Source: Anaerolineae bacterium (GTDB taxonomy: Bacteria; Chloroflexota; Anaerolineae; Aggregatilineales; UBA3940). Taken from it: DNA of 9,609 bases. The notes under the pieces are model-generated. The model was not told the DNA's origin. It searched no databases and saw only the letters and a list, made by a program, of their open reading frames with translations. The stretch spans positions 1 to 9,609 of the forward strand of contig JADZAD010000135.1 in NCBI GenBank assembly GCA_020852775.1. The letters run 5' to 3'. Below, piece after piece: positions 1 through 6,629 of this stretch. The position numbers and the translations under genes were made by a program. The stretch's first letter is position 1. Each line of letters starts with the position of its first letter.

Positions 1-2692
1 CCTCGTCCACTTCGGCGTCCGGGGCTTCAAGCAGCAGCTCGTCATGTACCTGCAGCAGGATACGCGCCTGCAGGCCGCGCGCGATCAGAGCGCGGTACAG
101 ATTGTTCATGGCGATCTTCATGATATCCGCCGCAGTACCCTGGATCGGCATGTTGATCGCCGCCCGTTCCGCGTCACGCCGTTCGCGCTCGGTCTGGCGT
201 GAGGCGCTGTCCAACTGTGGGAAGTAACGCCGCCGCCCCAGCAGCGTCTCGACATAGCCCGCTTCGACCATCTGGCGTTTGGTCGCGTCGAGGTAGGCCT
301 GAATGCGCGGGAAACGCCCGAAGTACGTCTTGATGAATTCCTCTGCCTCCGTGCGGGTCATGTTCGAGTCCCGCGCCAGCCGGAACGCACCCATGCCGTA
401 GATTAGCCCGAAATTGACGCGCTTGGCGAAACTGCGCTGCTCACTGGTGACCGCATTCAAAGGGATGCCGTATACCGCGGCGGCGGTGCTGGCGTGGATG
501 TCCTGATTATCATGAAAGGCGCGCTGCAGGCCTTCGTCCTTGCAGATGTGCGCCAGAACCCGCAGTTCCACCTGTGAGTAGTCCGCGCCGACCAGCCGGT
601 GGCCGGGCGCGGCGACAAAGGCGAAACGAACACGCCGCCCCTGCTCGGTGCGAATCGGGATATTCTGCAGGTTCGGATCGCTTGAACTGAGCCGCCCGCT
701 GGATGCACCTGTCTGGTTGAATGAGGTGTGAATACGACCGGTTTCCGGGTTGATCAGGCGTGGCAGTGCATCGAGGTAGGTCGAGCGCAGCTTCTCGAAC
801 TCACGATATTCAAGGATCGCTTCGATGATCCCGGTCGTATCGACTTCGAGCAGCCCGTCAAGCACGTCCGCGGCGGTGGAGTAGAAGCCACTCTGCGTCT
901 TGCGCAGCCCTGCGGCAGGCAGTTGCAGCTTGCCGAAGAGGATGTCGCTTAACTGCTGAGTCGAATTGAGATTGAATGGCTGCCCGGCAATCTCGTAGAT
1001 ACGCTGCGTCAGGCTTTCCAGCGTCGCGCTGATCTCGCCGGACATCGACTGCAGAAAGGCGGTATCAACGAGCACCCCTGCACGCTCCATGGCAATCAGC
1101 ACCGGCACGAGCGGCATCTCGACTTCGTTGAAAAGCCTTTCGACACCACCGGAAGCGAGATCGGGGGTCAGCTTTTCAACCAGCCGCAGGGTCATGTCAG
1201 CGTCGGCGGCGGCATAAGGAGCCGCCTGTTCAACCGGCACCTGGTCCATCGTAATCTGCTTTTTCCCCCGTCCCAGCAGCTCACTGATCTCAGTCATCTC
1301 CACGCCGCAGCGCATGAATGCCTGTGCCTTGAGGCCAAGCTTACCCTGTGACCCTGCGGGCTGCACCAGCCAGGCCGCCACCATCGTGTCAAAACTGAGC
1401 GGAGAGACCTCCAGCCCATGCCGCGCCATGACGATCGCATCATACTTGATATTGTGTCCGGCCTTGGGGATCGCCGGGTTAGACAGGGCCGGACGCAGCC
1501 GGGCGATCACCTGCCCCAGTGGAAGCTGCTCGCCGCTGTCTGTGTGCCCGACCGGGATGTAGTAGCCTTCGCCAGCACTGACCGCCAGTGAGATACCGAC
1601 CAGCTCTGCCTGCATCTGGTCAGTGCTGGTCGTTTCCGTATCGAATGCGATCCGGGGCGCGGCCTCAAGAGCCTGTGCGAGCGTCTCGAGGTCTTCCTGA
1701 GTGCGGACGATGTGTGTGAGGGTGCTGGGTTGCGAGGCTGGCACGCCCGGGATATCGCTCGCCGGGGCTGGCGCATCAAAGAAGGAAAGCTGCTGGCCCG
1801 CCTCCGGGGCCGCCTCCGGCGCGCCGGGGAGCTGCCCGATCAGTGAGCGGAACTCCAGTTCCTGGAAGATGCGAACGACGTCTTCACGGTTGTAGTCATG
1901 GGTGCGGCAGGACTCAAGATCAAACACGACCGGTGCATCAGTGACGATCCGGGCGAGCTGGTAGCTGAGGTACGCACTTTCGCGCCCTGCATCGAGCGCG
2001 GCTTTCTGCCGTTTCGCGGTGATGCCCTCGAGATTGGCATAAATGTCGTCCAGCGTACCGTACTGCTGAAGAAGGGTGGTCGCCCCCTTGTTGCCGATGC
2101 CGGGGACGCCGGGGATGTTGTCTGATGGATCCCCCGCGATCGCCTTATAGTCCACGATCTGAGCAGGGCCGAACCCGAAGCGGGCATAGACGGCGTCCGC
2201 GTTGTAGACCTCGGCTTCACCGCGGCTCTTGCCGGGAAGCTGTACGCTGGTATGGTCGTTCACCAGTTGCAGCAGGTCACGGTCGCCGGTGATGATCAGG
2301 GTGTGGACACCCCACTCCGGGGCACGCCGGGCAATCGTGCCAAGCAGGTCGTCGGCTTCGTAGCCGTCCATCTCGATTACCGGGATATTGAAGGCTTCCA
2401 GCACCTGGTGAATACGCCCGATCTGGTAGGCAAGTTCATCTGGCATCTTGTCCCGCGTACCCTTATAGCCAGCGAAGAGAGCATCACGGAATGTACCCCC
2501 GACGTCAAATGCCACGGCAAGGTAATCGGGTGGTTGTTTGGCGGTAATCAGGTCGATCAGGGTGCGAGTGAAGCCAAAAGTAGCATTGGTAGGCTCCCCG
2601 AGCCGGGTTGAGAAATGCTCAACCTTGAGCGCGTGGAACATTCGGTAGGCCAGCGCATGTCCATCGATGAGAACCAGCTTCTTTTCGGCCAT
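1..2692 (-). CDS. polA: DNA polymerase I, three-domain, 3' end cut by window edge
   Basis: Family A DNA polymerase that fills gaps and removes RNA primers in replication and repair. I translated the minus strand from 2692 and the frame is open for 897 codons to the window edge, so only the extreme C-terminus is missing. The 5' nuclease domain (about residues 1-285) has GYEADDLLGT (110-119), ITGDRDLLQL and a GDPSDNIPGVPGIG helix-hairpin-helix. An Ala/Pro linker (about 287-322) follows. The 3'-5' exonuclease keeps its metal and catalytic residues: D351/E353 in FDTET, D418 in NIKYD, Y493 and D497 in YAAAD, so proofreading looks intact. The polymerase domain has motif A DYSQVELR (704-711), the O helix with R753, K757, F761 and Y765, and motif C VHDE (882-885). 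The ATG at 2692 is preferred over the in-frame ATG at 2698 because AGGGAG then lies 6 nt upstream instead of touching the start. The family assignment is secure. Confidence 0.98.
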   Translation of the reverse strand, partial: MAEKKLVLIDGHALAYRMFHALKVEHFSTRLGEPTNATFGFTRTLIDLITAKQPPDYLAVAFDVGGTFRDALFAGYKGTRDKMPDELAYQIGRIHQVLEAFNIPVIEMDGYEADDLLGTIARRAPEWGVHTLIITGDRDLLQLVNDHTSVQLPGKSRGEAEVYNADAVYARFGFGPAQIVDYKAIAGDPSDNIPGVPGIGNKGATTLLQQYGTLDDIYANLEGITAKRQKAALDAGRESAYLSYQLARIVTDAPVVFDLESCRTHDYNREDVVRIFQELEFRSLIGQLPGAPEAAPEAGQQLSFFDAPAPASDIPGVPASQPSTLTHIVRTQEDLETLAQALEAAPRIAFDTETTSTDQMQAELVGISLAVSAGEGYYIPVGHTDSGEQLPLGQVIARLRPALSNPAIPKAGHNIKYDAIVMARHGLEVSPLSFDTMVAAWLVQPAGSQGKLGLKAQAFMRCGVEMTEISELLGRGKKQITMDQVPVEQAAPYAAADADMTLRLVEKLTPDLASGGVERLFNEVEMPLVPVLIAMERAGVLVDTAFLQSMSGEISATLESLTQRIYEIAGQPFNLNSTQQLSDILFGKLQLPAAGLRKTQSGFYSTAADVLDGLLEVDTTGIIEAILEYREFEKLRSTYLDALPRLINPETGRIHTSFNQTGASSGRLSSSDPNLQNIPIRTEQGRRVRFAFVAAPGHRLVGADYSQVELRVLAHICKDEGLQRAFHDNQDIHASTAAAVYGIPLNAVTSEQRSFAKRVNFGLIYGMGAFRLARDSNMTRTEAEEFIKTYFGRFPRIQAYLDATKRQMVEAGYVETLLGRRRYFPQLDSASRQTERERRDAERAAINMPIQGTAADIMKIAMNNLYRALIARGLQARILLQVHDELLLEAPDAEVDE

Positions 2693-2742
2693 CGTCATCT
2701 CCCTGTTGTCTGAGAGCCGCTCAGGACTGATGGGCGTCCCTG

Positions 2743-2748
2743 ATTGTA
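2743..2748 (-). promoter_or_regulatory. Candidate -10 box for polA
   Basis: Reads TACAAT on the minus strand, about 50 nt upstream of the polA start, in an otherwise GC-rich gap. No convincing -35 hexamer lies 16-18 bp upstream (CTCTCA at 17 bp), so this is weak. The same hexamer appears upstream of the CBM48-like gene. Confidence 0.3.
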
Positions 2749-2777
2749 CCGCACAGCCGCCGCCCTGAGAGATGGAA

Positions 2778-2801
2778 CAGGCTCGCGGTTGGGCGAGCCT
2801 G
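2778..2801 (-). terminator. Hairpin between the CBM48-like gene and polA
   Basis: A perfect 9-bp inverted repeat, CAGGCTCGC and GCGAGCCTG, with a 6-nt loop, about 47 nt past the CBM48-like stop on the minus strand. The run after it (TTCCATCTCTC) is only moderately T-rich. It may end the CBM48-like transcript, or weaken read-through into polA. Confidence 0.45.
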
Positions 2802-2823
2802 CGGAAGATCTTTGGTTTGAGCG

Positions 2824-2839
2824 GGGGCCACGCGGCCCC
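2824..2839 (-). other. Short GC hairpin just after the CBM48-like stop
   Basis: GGGGCC and GGCCCC form a 6-bp stem with a 4-nt loop, 8 nt past the stop codon at 2848-2850. No T-run follows, so it is more likely a 3' UTR stem that could stabilise the message than a terminator. Confidence 0.3.
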
Positions 2840-2847
2840 GTGGACGA

Positions 2848-3150
2848 TCAGGTCAGCACAACCGAGTTCTCGCCACCATAGGGGTGGGCCACGTAGTTGT
2901 CCGCCTCGGTATCGTTGTGCCAGTGCACCTGATCCACAAGGTAACGGTACTGGAACTCGTTATTAACTGGCAGTTTCAGCGTGACCGACCATGTCCCGTC
3001 AGCCTGCCGGGTCAGGGTAGTGGCGTCACGATCCCAGGCATTGAACTCCCCCACCAGGGTGACAGTCTGCTGCGCGTCGTAGTCCTGCGGGAGGGTGAAG
3101 GTGACTTCACAGAAGTGCTTGTCATCAAGGTAGTGTTTTGCGAGTGGCAT
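2848..3150 (-). CDS. Small isoamylase early-set / CBM48-like glycogen-binding domain protein
   Basis: A 100-residue protein made almost entirely of one E-set beta-sandwich of the kind found at the N-terminus of isoamylase and branching enzymes and in the AMPK beta glycogen-binding module. The sequence runs from a beta strand (EVTFTLP, 15-21) through VTLVGEFNAWD (30-40), DGTWSVTLKLP (51-61) and FQYRYLVD (66-73) to VHWHND (75-80). W39 and W77 sit where the two sugar-stacking tryptophans lie in AMPK beta modules, so binding of alpha-glucan is plausible. There is no catalytic domain, signal peptide or membrane segment; it is probably cytoplasmic. The ATG at 3150 is chosen because AAGGAG lies 8 nt upstream. 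A longer in-frame version could begin at GTG 3276 and would add 42 Cys-rich residues. It lies upstream of polA on the same strand, 155 nt away. Its physiological partner is unknown. Confidence 0.85.
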   Translation of the reverse strand: MPLAKHYLDDKHFCEVTFTLPQDYDAQQTVTLVGEFNAWDRDATTLTRQADGTWSVTLKLPVNNEFQYRYLVDQVHWHNDTEADNYVAHPYGGENSVVLT

Positions 3151-3293
3151 TGACCGGTCTCCTTGTCGTGCGGTCTGACGGTATTGGCCCCACCCATGAC
3201 ACTTACAGCCGAACGGGTGGAGAGCACATTGTCTACAGGCATCCCTTGCCTGGTTTCCGGTGCAGAACAGGCACACCGGCTGTCCGACACAGT

Positions 3294-3299
3294 ATTGTA
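3294..3299 (-). promoter_or_regulatory. Candidate -10 box for the CBM48-like gene
   Basis: TACAAT on the minus strand. TGATTA lies 17 bp upstream as a poor -35. If used, the transcript would have a leader of about 135 nt, containing all of the Cys-rich open frame and its GTG at 3276. Confidence 0.35.
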
Positions 3300-3473
3300 A
3301 TGGTAAAGCCGCCGGGTAATCACCAGCCGATTCGCCGACAGGTACACTTACTTTACCACATCTTTCTGAAAATACTTCCCGGCTTCACGATGATGCCTGC
3401 GGATGGGCTATTGCTCCCCTGTTTATAGTGACATTCGTCGTGATATCGGATACGGCATGGCCCCGGAACACGT

Positions 3474-3479
3474 TATACT
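3474..3479 (+). promoter_or_regulatory. -10 box positioned for a leaderless transcript
   Basis: TATACT (5 of 6 matches to TATAAT) ends 6 nt before the ATG of the zinc-ribbon gene. Transcription would therefore start at, or within a base or two of, the A of the start codon. No -35 hexamer is convincing, and no Shine-Dalgarno sequence lies between the box and the ATG. Confidence 0.5.
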
Positions 3480-3485
3480 GATCTT

Positions 3486-4316
3486 ATGGAAACACACGGT
3501 CTTTCATCTGGCCTCACGGACGATGCGCGGTCCGGTCAATCTGCCGTGTCCGGCCCGGAGGTGGCGATCACACTGCGTTGCTCCTGCTGCGGAGAACGCC
3601 TCACCCGACCGGGCTGGCAGCCGCGGGTGCGCTGCCCCGCCTGCGGGATGCGTGGCTACCCGGACCGGGCCGGGCTCAACCTGCTGTCGCTGGAATGGGA
3701 ATGCCCCTCCTGTGGTGCCCTCAATGATGGGCGAGTGAACTTCTGTACGACCTGCAGCGCCGGCCTGACCAGCCGCTGTTTGCGATGCGAGGCCCCTGTG
3801 TACAGCGCAGTATGCCCTGCCTGCGGCCATAATCAGGCAGTGCTGCGCCGCCTGCGGGCGGCGGAGAAGCGCAGGCAGGTGTGGGTGCCTGTCCTGCGCT
3901 CACGGGTGCTTCAGCAGCGTGCCGGCGAGGAACCCGCAGCACCACACGATCCCGGATACGGCGTGTCCATCTGGCGGCCTATCACCGGCGGCGCCACCAC
4001 CACGTCTGATAACCCGGCTGCACCCGGCAGAAGCGCCTGGATGCGGGGTGTCCTTGAACACCACCTGTACCGGCTGTGGGTAGGTGTGCTGATCGCGGTG
4101 ATCGTCATTCTGTGGCTGACGGGTAACTGGCAGATGCCGGCACTGCCCGGCCTCCAGAGAATTCTGTCGATTGCTCCTGCTGTGCTGACGATGCCGACCG
4201 CAGAGAGTGGCAGCCCCGGGTATGCGCTCAATTTCTTCACGGTGGTCTTCTTCATCTCACTGACTCCTGTGATCGCTACCATTATCTCCTGGATCGTGCG
4301 GCGGTTGGTGCCGTAA
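3486..4316 (+). CDS. Triple zinc-ribbon protein with two C-terminal membrane helices
   Basis: A 276-residue protein I cannot assign to a named family. The N-terminal third carries three CxxC...CxxC units: C32/C35 with C50/C53, C73/C76 with C87/C90, and C98/C101 with C110/C113. Units two and three, CPSCGALNDGRVNFCTTC then CLRC...CPACG, resemble the double zinc-ribbon architecture common in bacterial membrane and regulatory proteins. A basic stretch (about 120-140) and a low-complexity linker (145-185) follow. Two hydrophobic helices come next, at about 196-213 and 247-270, the last flanked by RR. The ribbons most likely face the cytoplasm and bind zinc; a DNA, RNA or protein partner cannot be told from the sequence. 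The start is ATG 3486, which lacks a Shine-Dalgarno sequence but sits 6 nt after a -10 box. An internal GTG start near residue 21 or 26 would keep all ribbons. No clear terminator follows. Confidence 0.8.
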   Translation: METHGLSSGLTDDARSGQSAVSGPEVAITLRCSCCGERLTRPGWQPRVRCPACGMRGYPDRAGLNLLSLEWECPSCGALNDGRVNFCTTCSAGLTSRCLRCEAPVYSAVCPACGHNQAVLRRLRAAEKRRQVWVPVLRSRVLQQRAGEEPAAPHDPGYGVSIWRPITGGATTTSDNPAAPGRSAWMRGVLEHHLYRLWVGVLIAVIVILWLTGNWQMPALPGLQRILSIAPAVLTMPTAESGSPGYALNFFTVVFFISLTPVIATIISWIVRRLVP

Positions 4317-4484
4317 GCGCCGCCTCGTCTTCGCTACTCCTGAATATCCTCCCAATCATCTCTTAACAGGCCCGATCTACCATGTGCCAGAAGCATCTTT
4401 ATCGGTGCAACACCGGCAGTCCGCGGGCGTATTAGAGTTATGTAAGATCGGTCTGAGACGGATTGTGCGAATCGGGACAATGGG

Positions 4485-4502
4485 TTATGCTAATTAACAT
4501 AA
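4485..4502. promoter_or_regulatory. Operator-like palindrome upstream of the sigma promoter
   Basis: TTATGCTAATTAACATAA is an 18-bp palindrome with a single mismatched pair (C against A) centred on TAATTA. It ends 26 bp before the -35 box of the sigma promoter, in the position of an activator site or an UP-element-like A+T tract. The binding protein is unknown. Confidence 0.45.
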
Positions 4503-4528
4503 TACGTATCTGTTAAATCCAACTTATC

Positions 4529-4557
4529 TTGACAGGCGAAAGAACAGCCGGTATTAT
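4529..4557 (+). promoter_or_regulatory. Near-consensus sigma70-type promoter for the sigma gene
   Basis: Perfect TTGACA (4529-4534), a 17-bp spacer and TATTAT (4552-4557, 5 of 6 matches). The predicted start is near 4564, giving a leader of about 57 nt. This is the best match to the housekeeping consensus in the window. Confidence 0.85.
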
Positions 4558-4577
4558 AGTGTACAAACAGTGTACAA
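4558..4577. repeat. Tandem 9-bp repeat at the transcription start
   Basis: AGTGTACAA occurs at 4558-4566 and again at 4569-4577, an 11-bp period equal to about one helical turn. Each copy contains the self-complementary hexamer TGTACA. The pair covers the predicted start site and the first bases of the transcript, a typical repressor position. Confidence 0.55.
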
Positions 4578-4620
4578 CGCTTGGACAAACACGATGCCAG
4601 AAGGTCAGGGGATAGTAACT

Positions 4621-5625
4621 ATGGACGAAAACAATCAGGTATTGGAGTTTCTGGCTGAAGATATCAGTATTGAAGAAGACCTGTTTGTCGGAGAGGTCAT
4701 CCCGGAGAATATCGACCACATCCCGGCGGATGACATCGTCAGCCTGTACTTCCGTCAGATGGCGAGCGAGCCGCTGCTCTCGGCGGAACAGGAAGTAGCG
4801 CTGGCGCGCCGCATCCAGCGCAGCCTTGAGGCCCAGAAGTTTATCGATGAGGGCCGTTCGCTCACGGACGATGAACTGAGCGCACTGAACGCGGTGCTGG
4901 CTGATGGGCAGGATGCCCGTGAGCATCTCGCCCGGGCGAATACCCGGCTGGTGGTGAGCATCGCCAAGCGCTACCGCAACCAGGGCCTGCCAATGGCCGA
5001 CCTGATTCAGGAAGGCAACATCGGCCTGATGATCGCGGTGGACAAGTTCGATCACACCATGGGAAACCGTTTCAGCACCTACGCGAGCTGGTGGATCCGC
5101 CAGACGATCACCCGCGCCCTGTCGCAGAAATCCCGCACGATCCGCCTTCCCCTGCACCTGTCGGATCAACTGCGCCGTATCACCATGGCGAGTGAAATCA
5201 TGGGGCAGGAACTGGGCCGTGAGCCGTCTATCGAAGAACTGAGCCAGCGCCTCGACCTCTCTCCGGAGGAAATCCGCGAGACGCTCGATGCCAATCCGCA
5301 GACGATCGCACTGGAATCGCCGATTGGTGAGGACAGTGAGTTCGGAGACTTCATCGAAGATGACCAGTCGCCCAGCCCTGATGAGTCGATGCATGGGATG
5401 ATGCTCAAGGAAACGCTCGACCGCGTCCTTGATGACCTGCTCCCGCGTGAGGCCGCGATCATCAAGCTGCGCTTCGGGCTGGAAGGTGGCATCCCGCAGA
5501 CGCTGGAACAGGTCGGTGAGGCCATGGGCCTCTCGCGTGAGCGTATTCGCCAGATCGAGCGCCAGGCGCTGCGCCGCCTGCGCCAGCCGCAGTTTGCATC
5601 GCTGCTTCAGGAATACATGGACTGA
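4621..5625 (+). CDS. RNA polymerase sigma factor, RpoD/SigA (sigma70) family, short form
   Basis: Promoter-recognition subunit of RNA polymerase. The 334-residue protein has an acidic N-terminus (1-35) in place of region 1.1, then region 1.2 (about 36-66, DDIVSLYFRQM...EQEVALARRI). Region 2 spans about 98-170, with LVVSIAKRYRNQGLPMADLI, the melting tryptophans W157/W158 and -10-reading residues equivalent to E. coli Q437/T440 (Q161, T164). Region 3 runs about 180-260. Region 4 has LRFGLEGG (283-290) and the -35 helix-turn-helix TLEQVGEAMGLSRERIRQIE (294-313). These residues predict TTGACA/TATAAT-type recognition, which fits the promoters seen here. The length and lack of region 1.1 suit a group 2 or a compact group 1 sigma; I cannot tell whether it is the essential one. 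ATG 4621 is chosen for CAGGGG 9 nt upstream. In-frame GTG 4570 overlaps the promoter region, and ATG 4594 is a weaker alternative. Confidence 0.95.
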   Translation: MDENNQVLEFLAEDISIEEDLFVGEVIPENIDHIPADDIVSLYFRQMASEPLLSAEQEVALARRIQRSLEAQKFIDEGRSLTDDELSALNAVLADGQDAREHLARANTRLVVSIAKRYRNQGLPMADLIQEGNIGLMIAVDKFDHTMGNRFSTYASWWIRQTITRALSQKSRTIRLPLHLSDQLRRITMASEIMGQELGREPSIEELSQRLDLSPEEIRETLDANPQTIALESPIGEDSEFGDFIEDDQSPSPDESMHGMMLKETLDRVLDDLLPREAAIIKLRFGLEGGIPQTLEQVGEAMGLSRERIRQIERQALRRLRQPQFASLLQEYMD

Positions 5626-5651
5626 CCTTTACTGGTATCGGCAAGGCAGAA

Positions 5652-5685
5652 AAGGCGGGTAAGACGGAAGGTCGCCCGCCTTCTT
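5652..5685 (+). terminator. Probable intrinsic terminator of the sigma gene
   Basis: AAGGCGGG (5652-5659) pairs perfectly with CCCGCCTT (5675-5682). The loop can close further through GAC-GGAAG-GTC. A short T-rich tract, TTCTT, runs from the end of the stem to 5685. It lies 26 nt after the stop codon. The tract is weak, so termination may be partial. Confidence 0.65.
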
Positions 5686-5724
5686 GCTGCCCCGCGCCGG
5701 CTCCCGGGCTGCTGGCAGGCGTGG

Positions 5725-5753
5725 TTGCCTCGCGAAAATCAGCGTGGTAATAT
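5725..5753 (+). promoter_or_regulatory. Promoter of the metallophosphoesterase gene
   Basis: TTGCCT (5725-5730), a 17-bp spacer and TAATAT (5748-5753). The predicted start near 5760 leaves a leader of about 60 nt with AAGG and AGGG before the ATG. Confidence 0.7.
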
Positions 5754-5821
5754 GAAACGCACAGTTGAGGCAGCCTTTCGCATATTCCCCGCCTCCTCTC
5801 TGACGAAGGTAACCAGGGCTT

Positions 5822-6562
5822 ATGCGCTATCTGATTATTTCAGATATACATGCGAACCTGACTGCGTTTGAGACCGTCCTGAAGGATGCAGGCAAACTCG
5901 GGCAGGACTACGACTTTGTCTGGTGTCTCGGTGACGTGGTGGGCTACGGCCCGGATCCCAACGCCTGTGTTGACCTGCTGCGCAGCCTGCCTCATCTCTG
6001 CCTGGCCGGGAACCATGACTGGGCGGCTCTGGGCCGGCTGGATGTCCGCACCTTTAACGCGGATGCGCGTAAAGCGGTGACCTGGACGCGTGAGAACCTG
6101 ACAGACGGGAACCTCGCCTATCTTGAGGCGCTCCCGACGACGTTTGTGCTGGGCGACTTCACCCTGGCACACGGGTCACCCCGGGAACCGGTATGGGAGT
6201 ACATCCTCGACCCACTGACCGCCTCCCTGAATTTCCCGCACTACCAGACACTCTACTGTCTGGTCGGCCATACCCATACGCCGGTCACCTTCAAACTGCT
6301 CCCGGAGACGGGTGACTGCCAGCCCTTCACCCCGGTCTACAACGAACCTGAAACCCTCGATCGCTACCGGCAGATCATTAACCCCGGCAGCGTCGGACAA
6401 CCCCGCGACTCAGACCCACGCGCGGCCTATGCTCTTCTCGATATTGAGCGCATAACCTGGGAGTTCCGGCGGGTGGAATACGACATCGACGCGGTACAGG
6501 CACGGATGCGTAAGGTCGAGATGCCTGATCGCCTCGTCGCCCGGCTGGAGCACGGCTGGTAG
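5822..6562 (+). CDS. Calcineurin-like metallophosphoesterase (YfcE-type)
   Basis: A 246-residue cytoplasmic metallo-dependent phosphoesterase; no signal peptide or membrane helix is visible. All the metal-site motifs are present in order: DIHAN (8-12, D8 and H10), GDVVGYGPDP (37-46, D38), GNHD (63-66, N64 and H65), AHGSP (116-120, H117) and GHTHTP (149-154, H150 and H152), followed by NPGSVGQPR (187-195). This pattern, with the GYGP and NPGSVGQPR signatures, is that of small bacterial phosphodiesterases related to YfcE and MJ0936, which bind two metal ions. The natural substrate is not known for most of this group and cannot be read from the sequence. The length is typical. The start at ATG 5822 is the first residue of the conserved beta strand MRYLIISDIHAN, so no shorter version is possible. 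It has its own promoter and a strong terminator, hence is probably monocistronic. Confidence 0.93.
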   Translation: MRYLIISDIHANLTAFETVLKDAGKLGQDYDFVWCLGDVVGYGPDPNACVDLLRSLPHLCLAGNHDWAALGRLDVRTFNADARKAVTWTRENLTDGNLAYLEALPTTFVLGDFTLAHGSPREPVWEYILDPLTASLNFPHYQTLYCLVGHTHTPVTFKLLPETGDCQPFTPVYNEPETLDRYRQIINPGSVGQPRDSDPRAAYALLDIERITWEFRRVEYDIDAVQARMRKVEMPDRLVARLEHGW

Positions 6563-6588
6563 ACCCGAACGCCTGGCATTCAGAAAGA

Positions 6589-6620
6589 AGCAGCCCGGAT
6601 TGACCGGGCTGCTGTATTTT
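6589..6620. terminator. Bidirectional intrinsic terminator between convergent genes
   Basis: AGCAGCCCGG and CCGGGCTGCT form a perfect 10-bp stem with a 5-nt loop (ATTGA). On the plus strand it is followed by GTATTTTGT, ending the metallophosphoesterase transcript. On the minus strand it is followed by TCTTTCTGAA and lies 17 nt past the stop of the lipoprotein gene. Confidence 0.9.
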
Positions 6621-6629
6621 GTAAGCCGT

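Larger units (their letters stand above)
3151..3485. other. Divergent intergenic region
   Basis: This 335-bp stretch separates the minus-strand CBM48-like gene from the plus-strand zinc-ribbon gene and is visibly richer in A+T between about 3285 and 3480. It holds candidate -10 boxes for both genes, annotated separately. I see no RNA gene or long repeat. The frame leading into the CBM48-like gene stays open and Cys-rich over 3151-3276, which is treated under findings. Confidence 0.6.
4317..4620. other. Regulatory intergenic region upstream of the sigma gene
   Basis: A 304-bp region without a gene. The first half (4317-4480) shows only a 5-bp hairpin, CGGTG-CAA-CACCG at 4403-4415, and the spaced repeat CCGATCT (4372-4378) / AGATCGG (4445-4451), neither strong. 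The second half is A+T-rich and holds a palindrome, a near-consensus promoter and a tandem repeat at the start site, listed separately. The octamer ATACGTAT at 4502-4509 is self-complementary and lies between the palindrome and the -35 box. Confidence 0.6.

Noticed and set aside
4372..4451. Inverted repeat CCGATCT / AGATCGG spaced by 66 nt
   Set aside because: Only 7 bp with a long spacer; expected by chance, with no other support.
4570..4620. Upstream in-frame GTG 4570 or ATG 4594 as the start of the sigma factor
   Set aside because: GTG 4570 lies within a few bases of the predicted transcription start, inside the tandem repeat. ATG 4594 has a poorer ribosome-binding site than ATG 4621.
4513..5394. 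A 293-codon minus-strand open frame opposite the sigma-factor gene and its promoter
   Set aside because: No family signature, and it runs through a near-consensus promoter and the conserved sigma regions of the other strand; it is a shadow frame.
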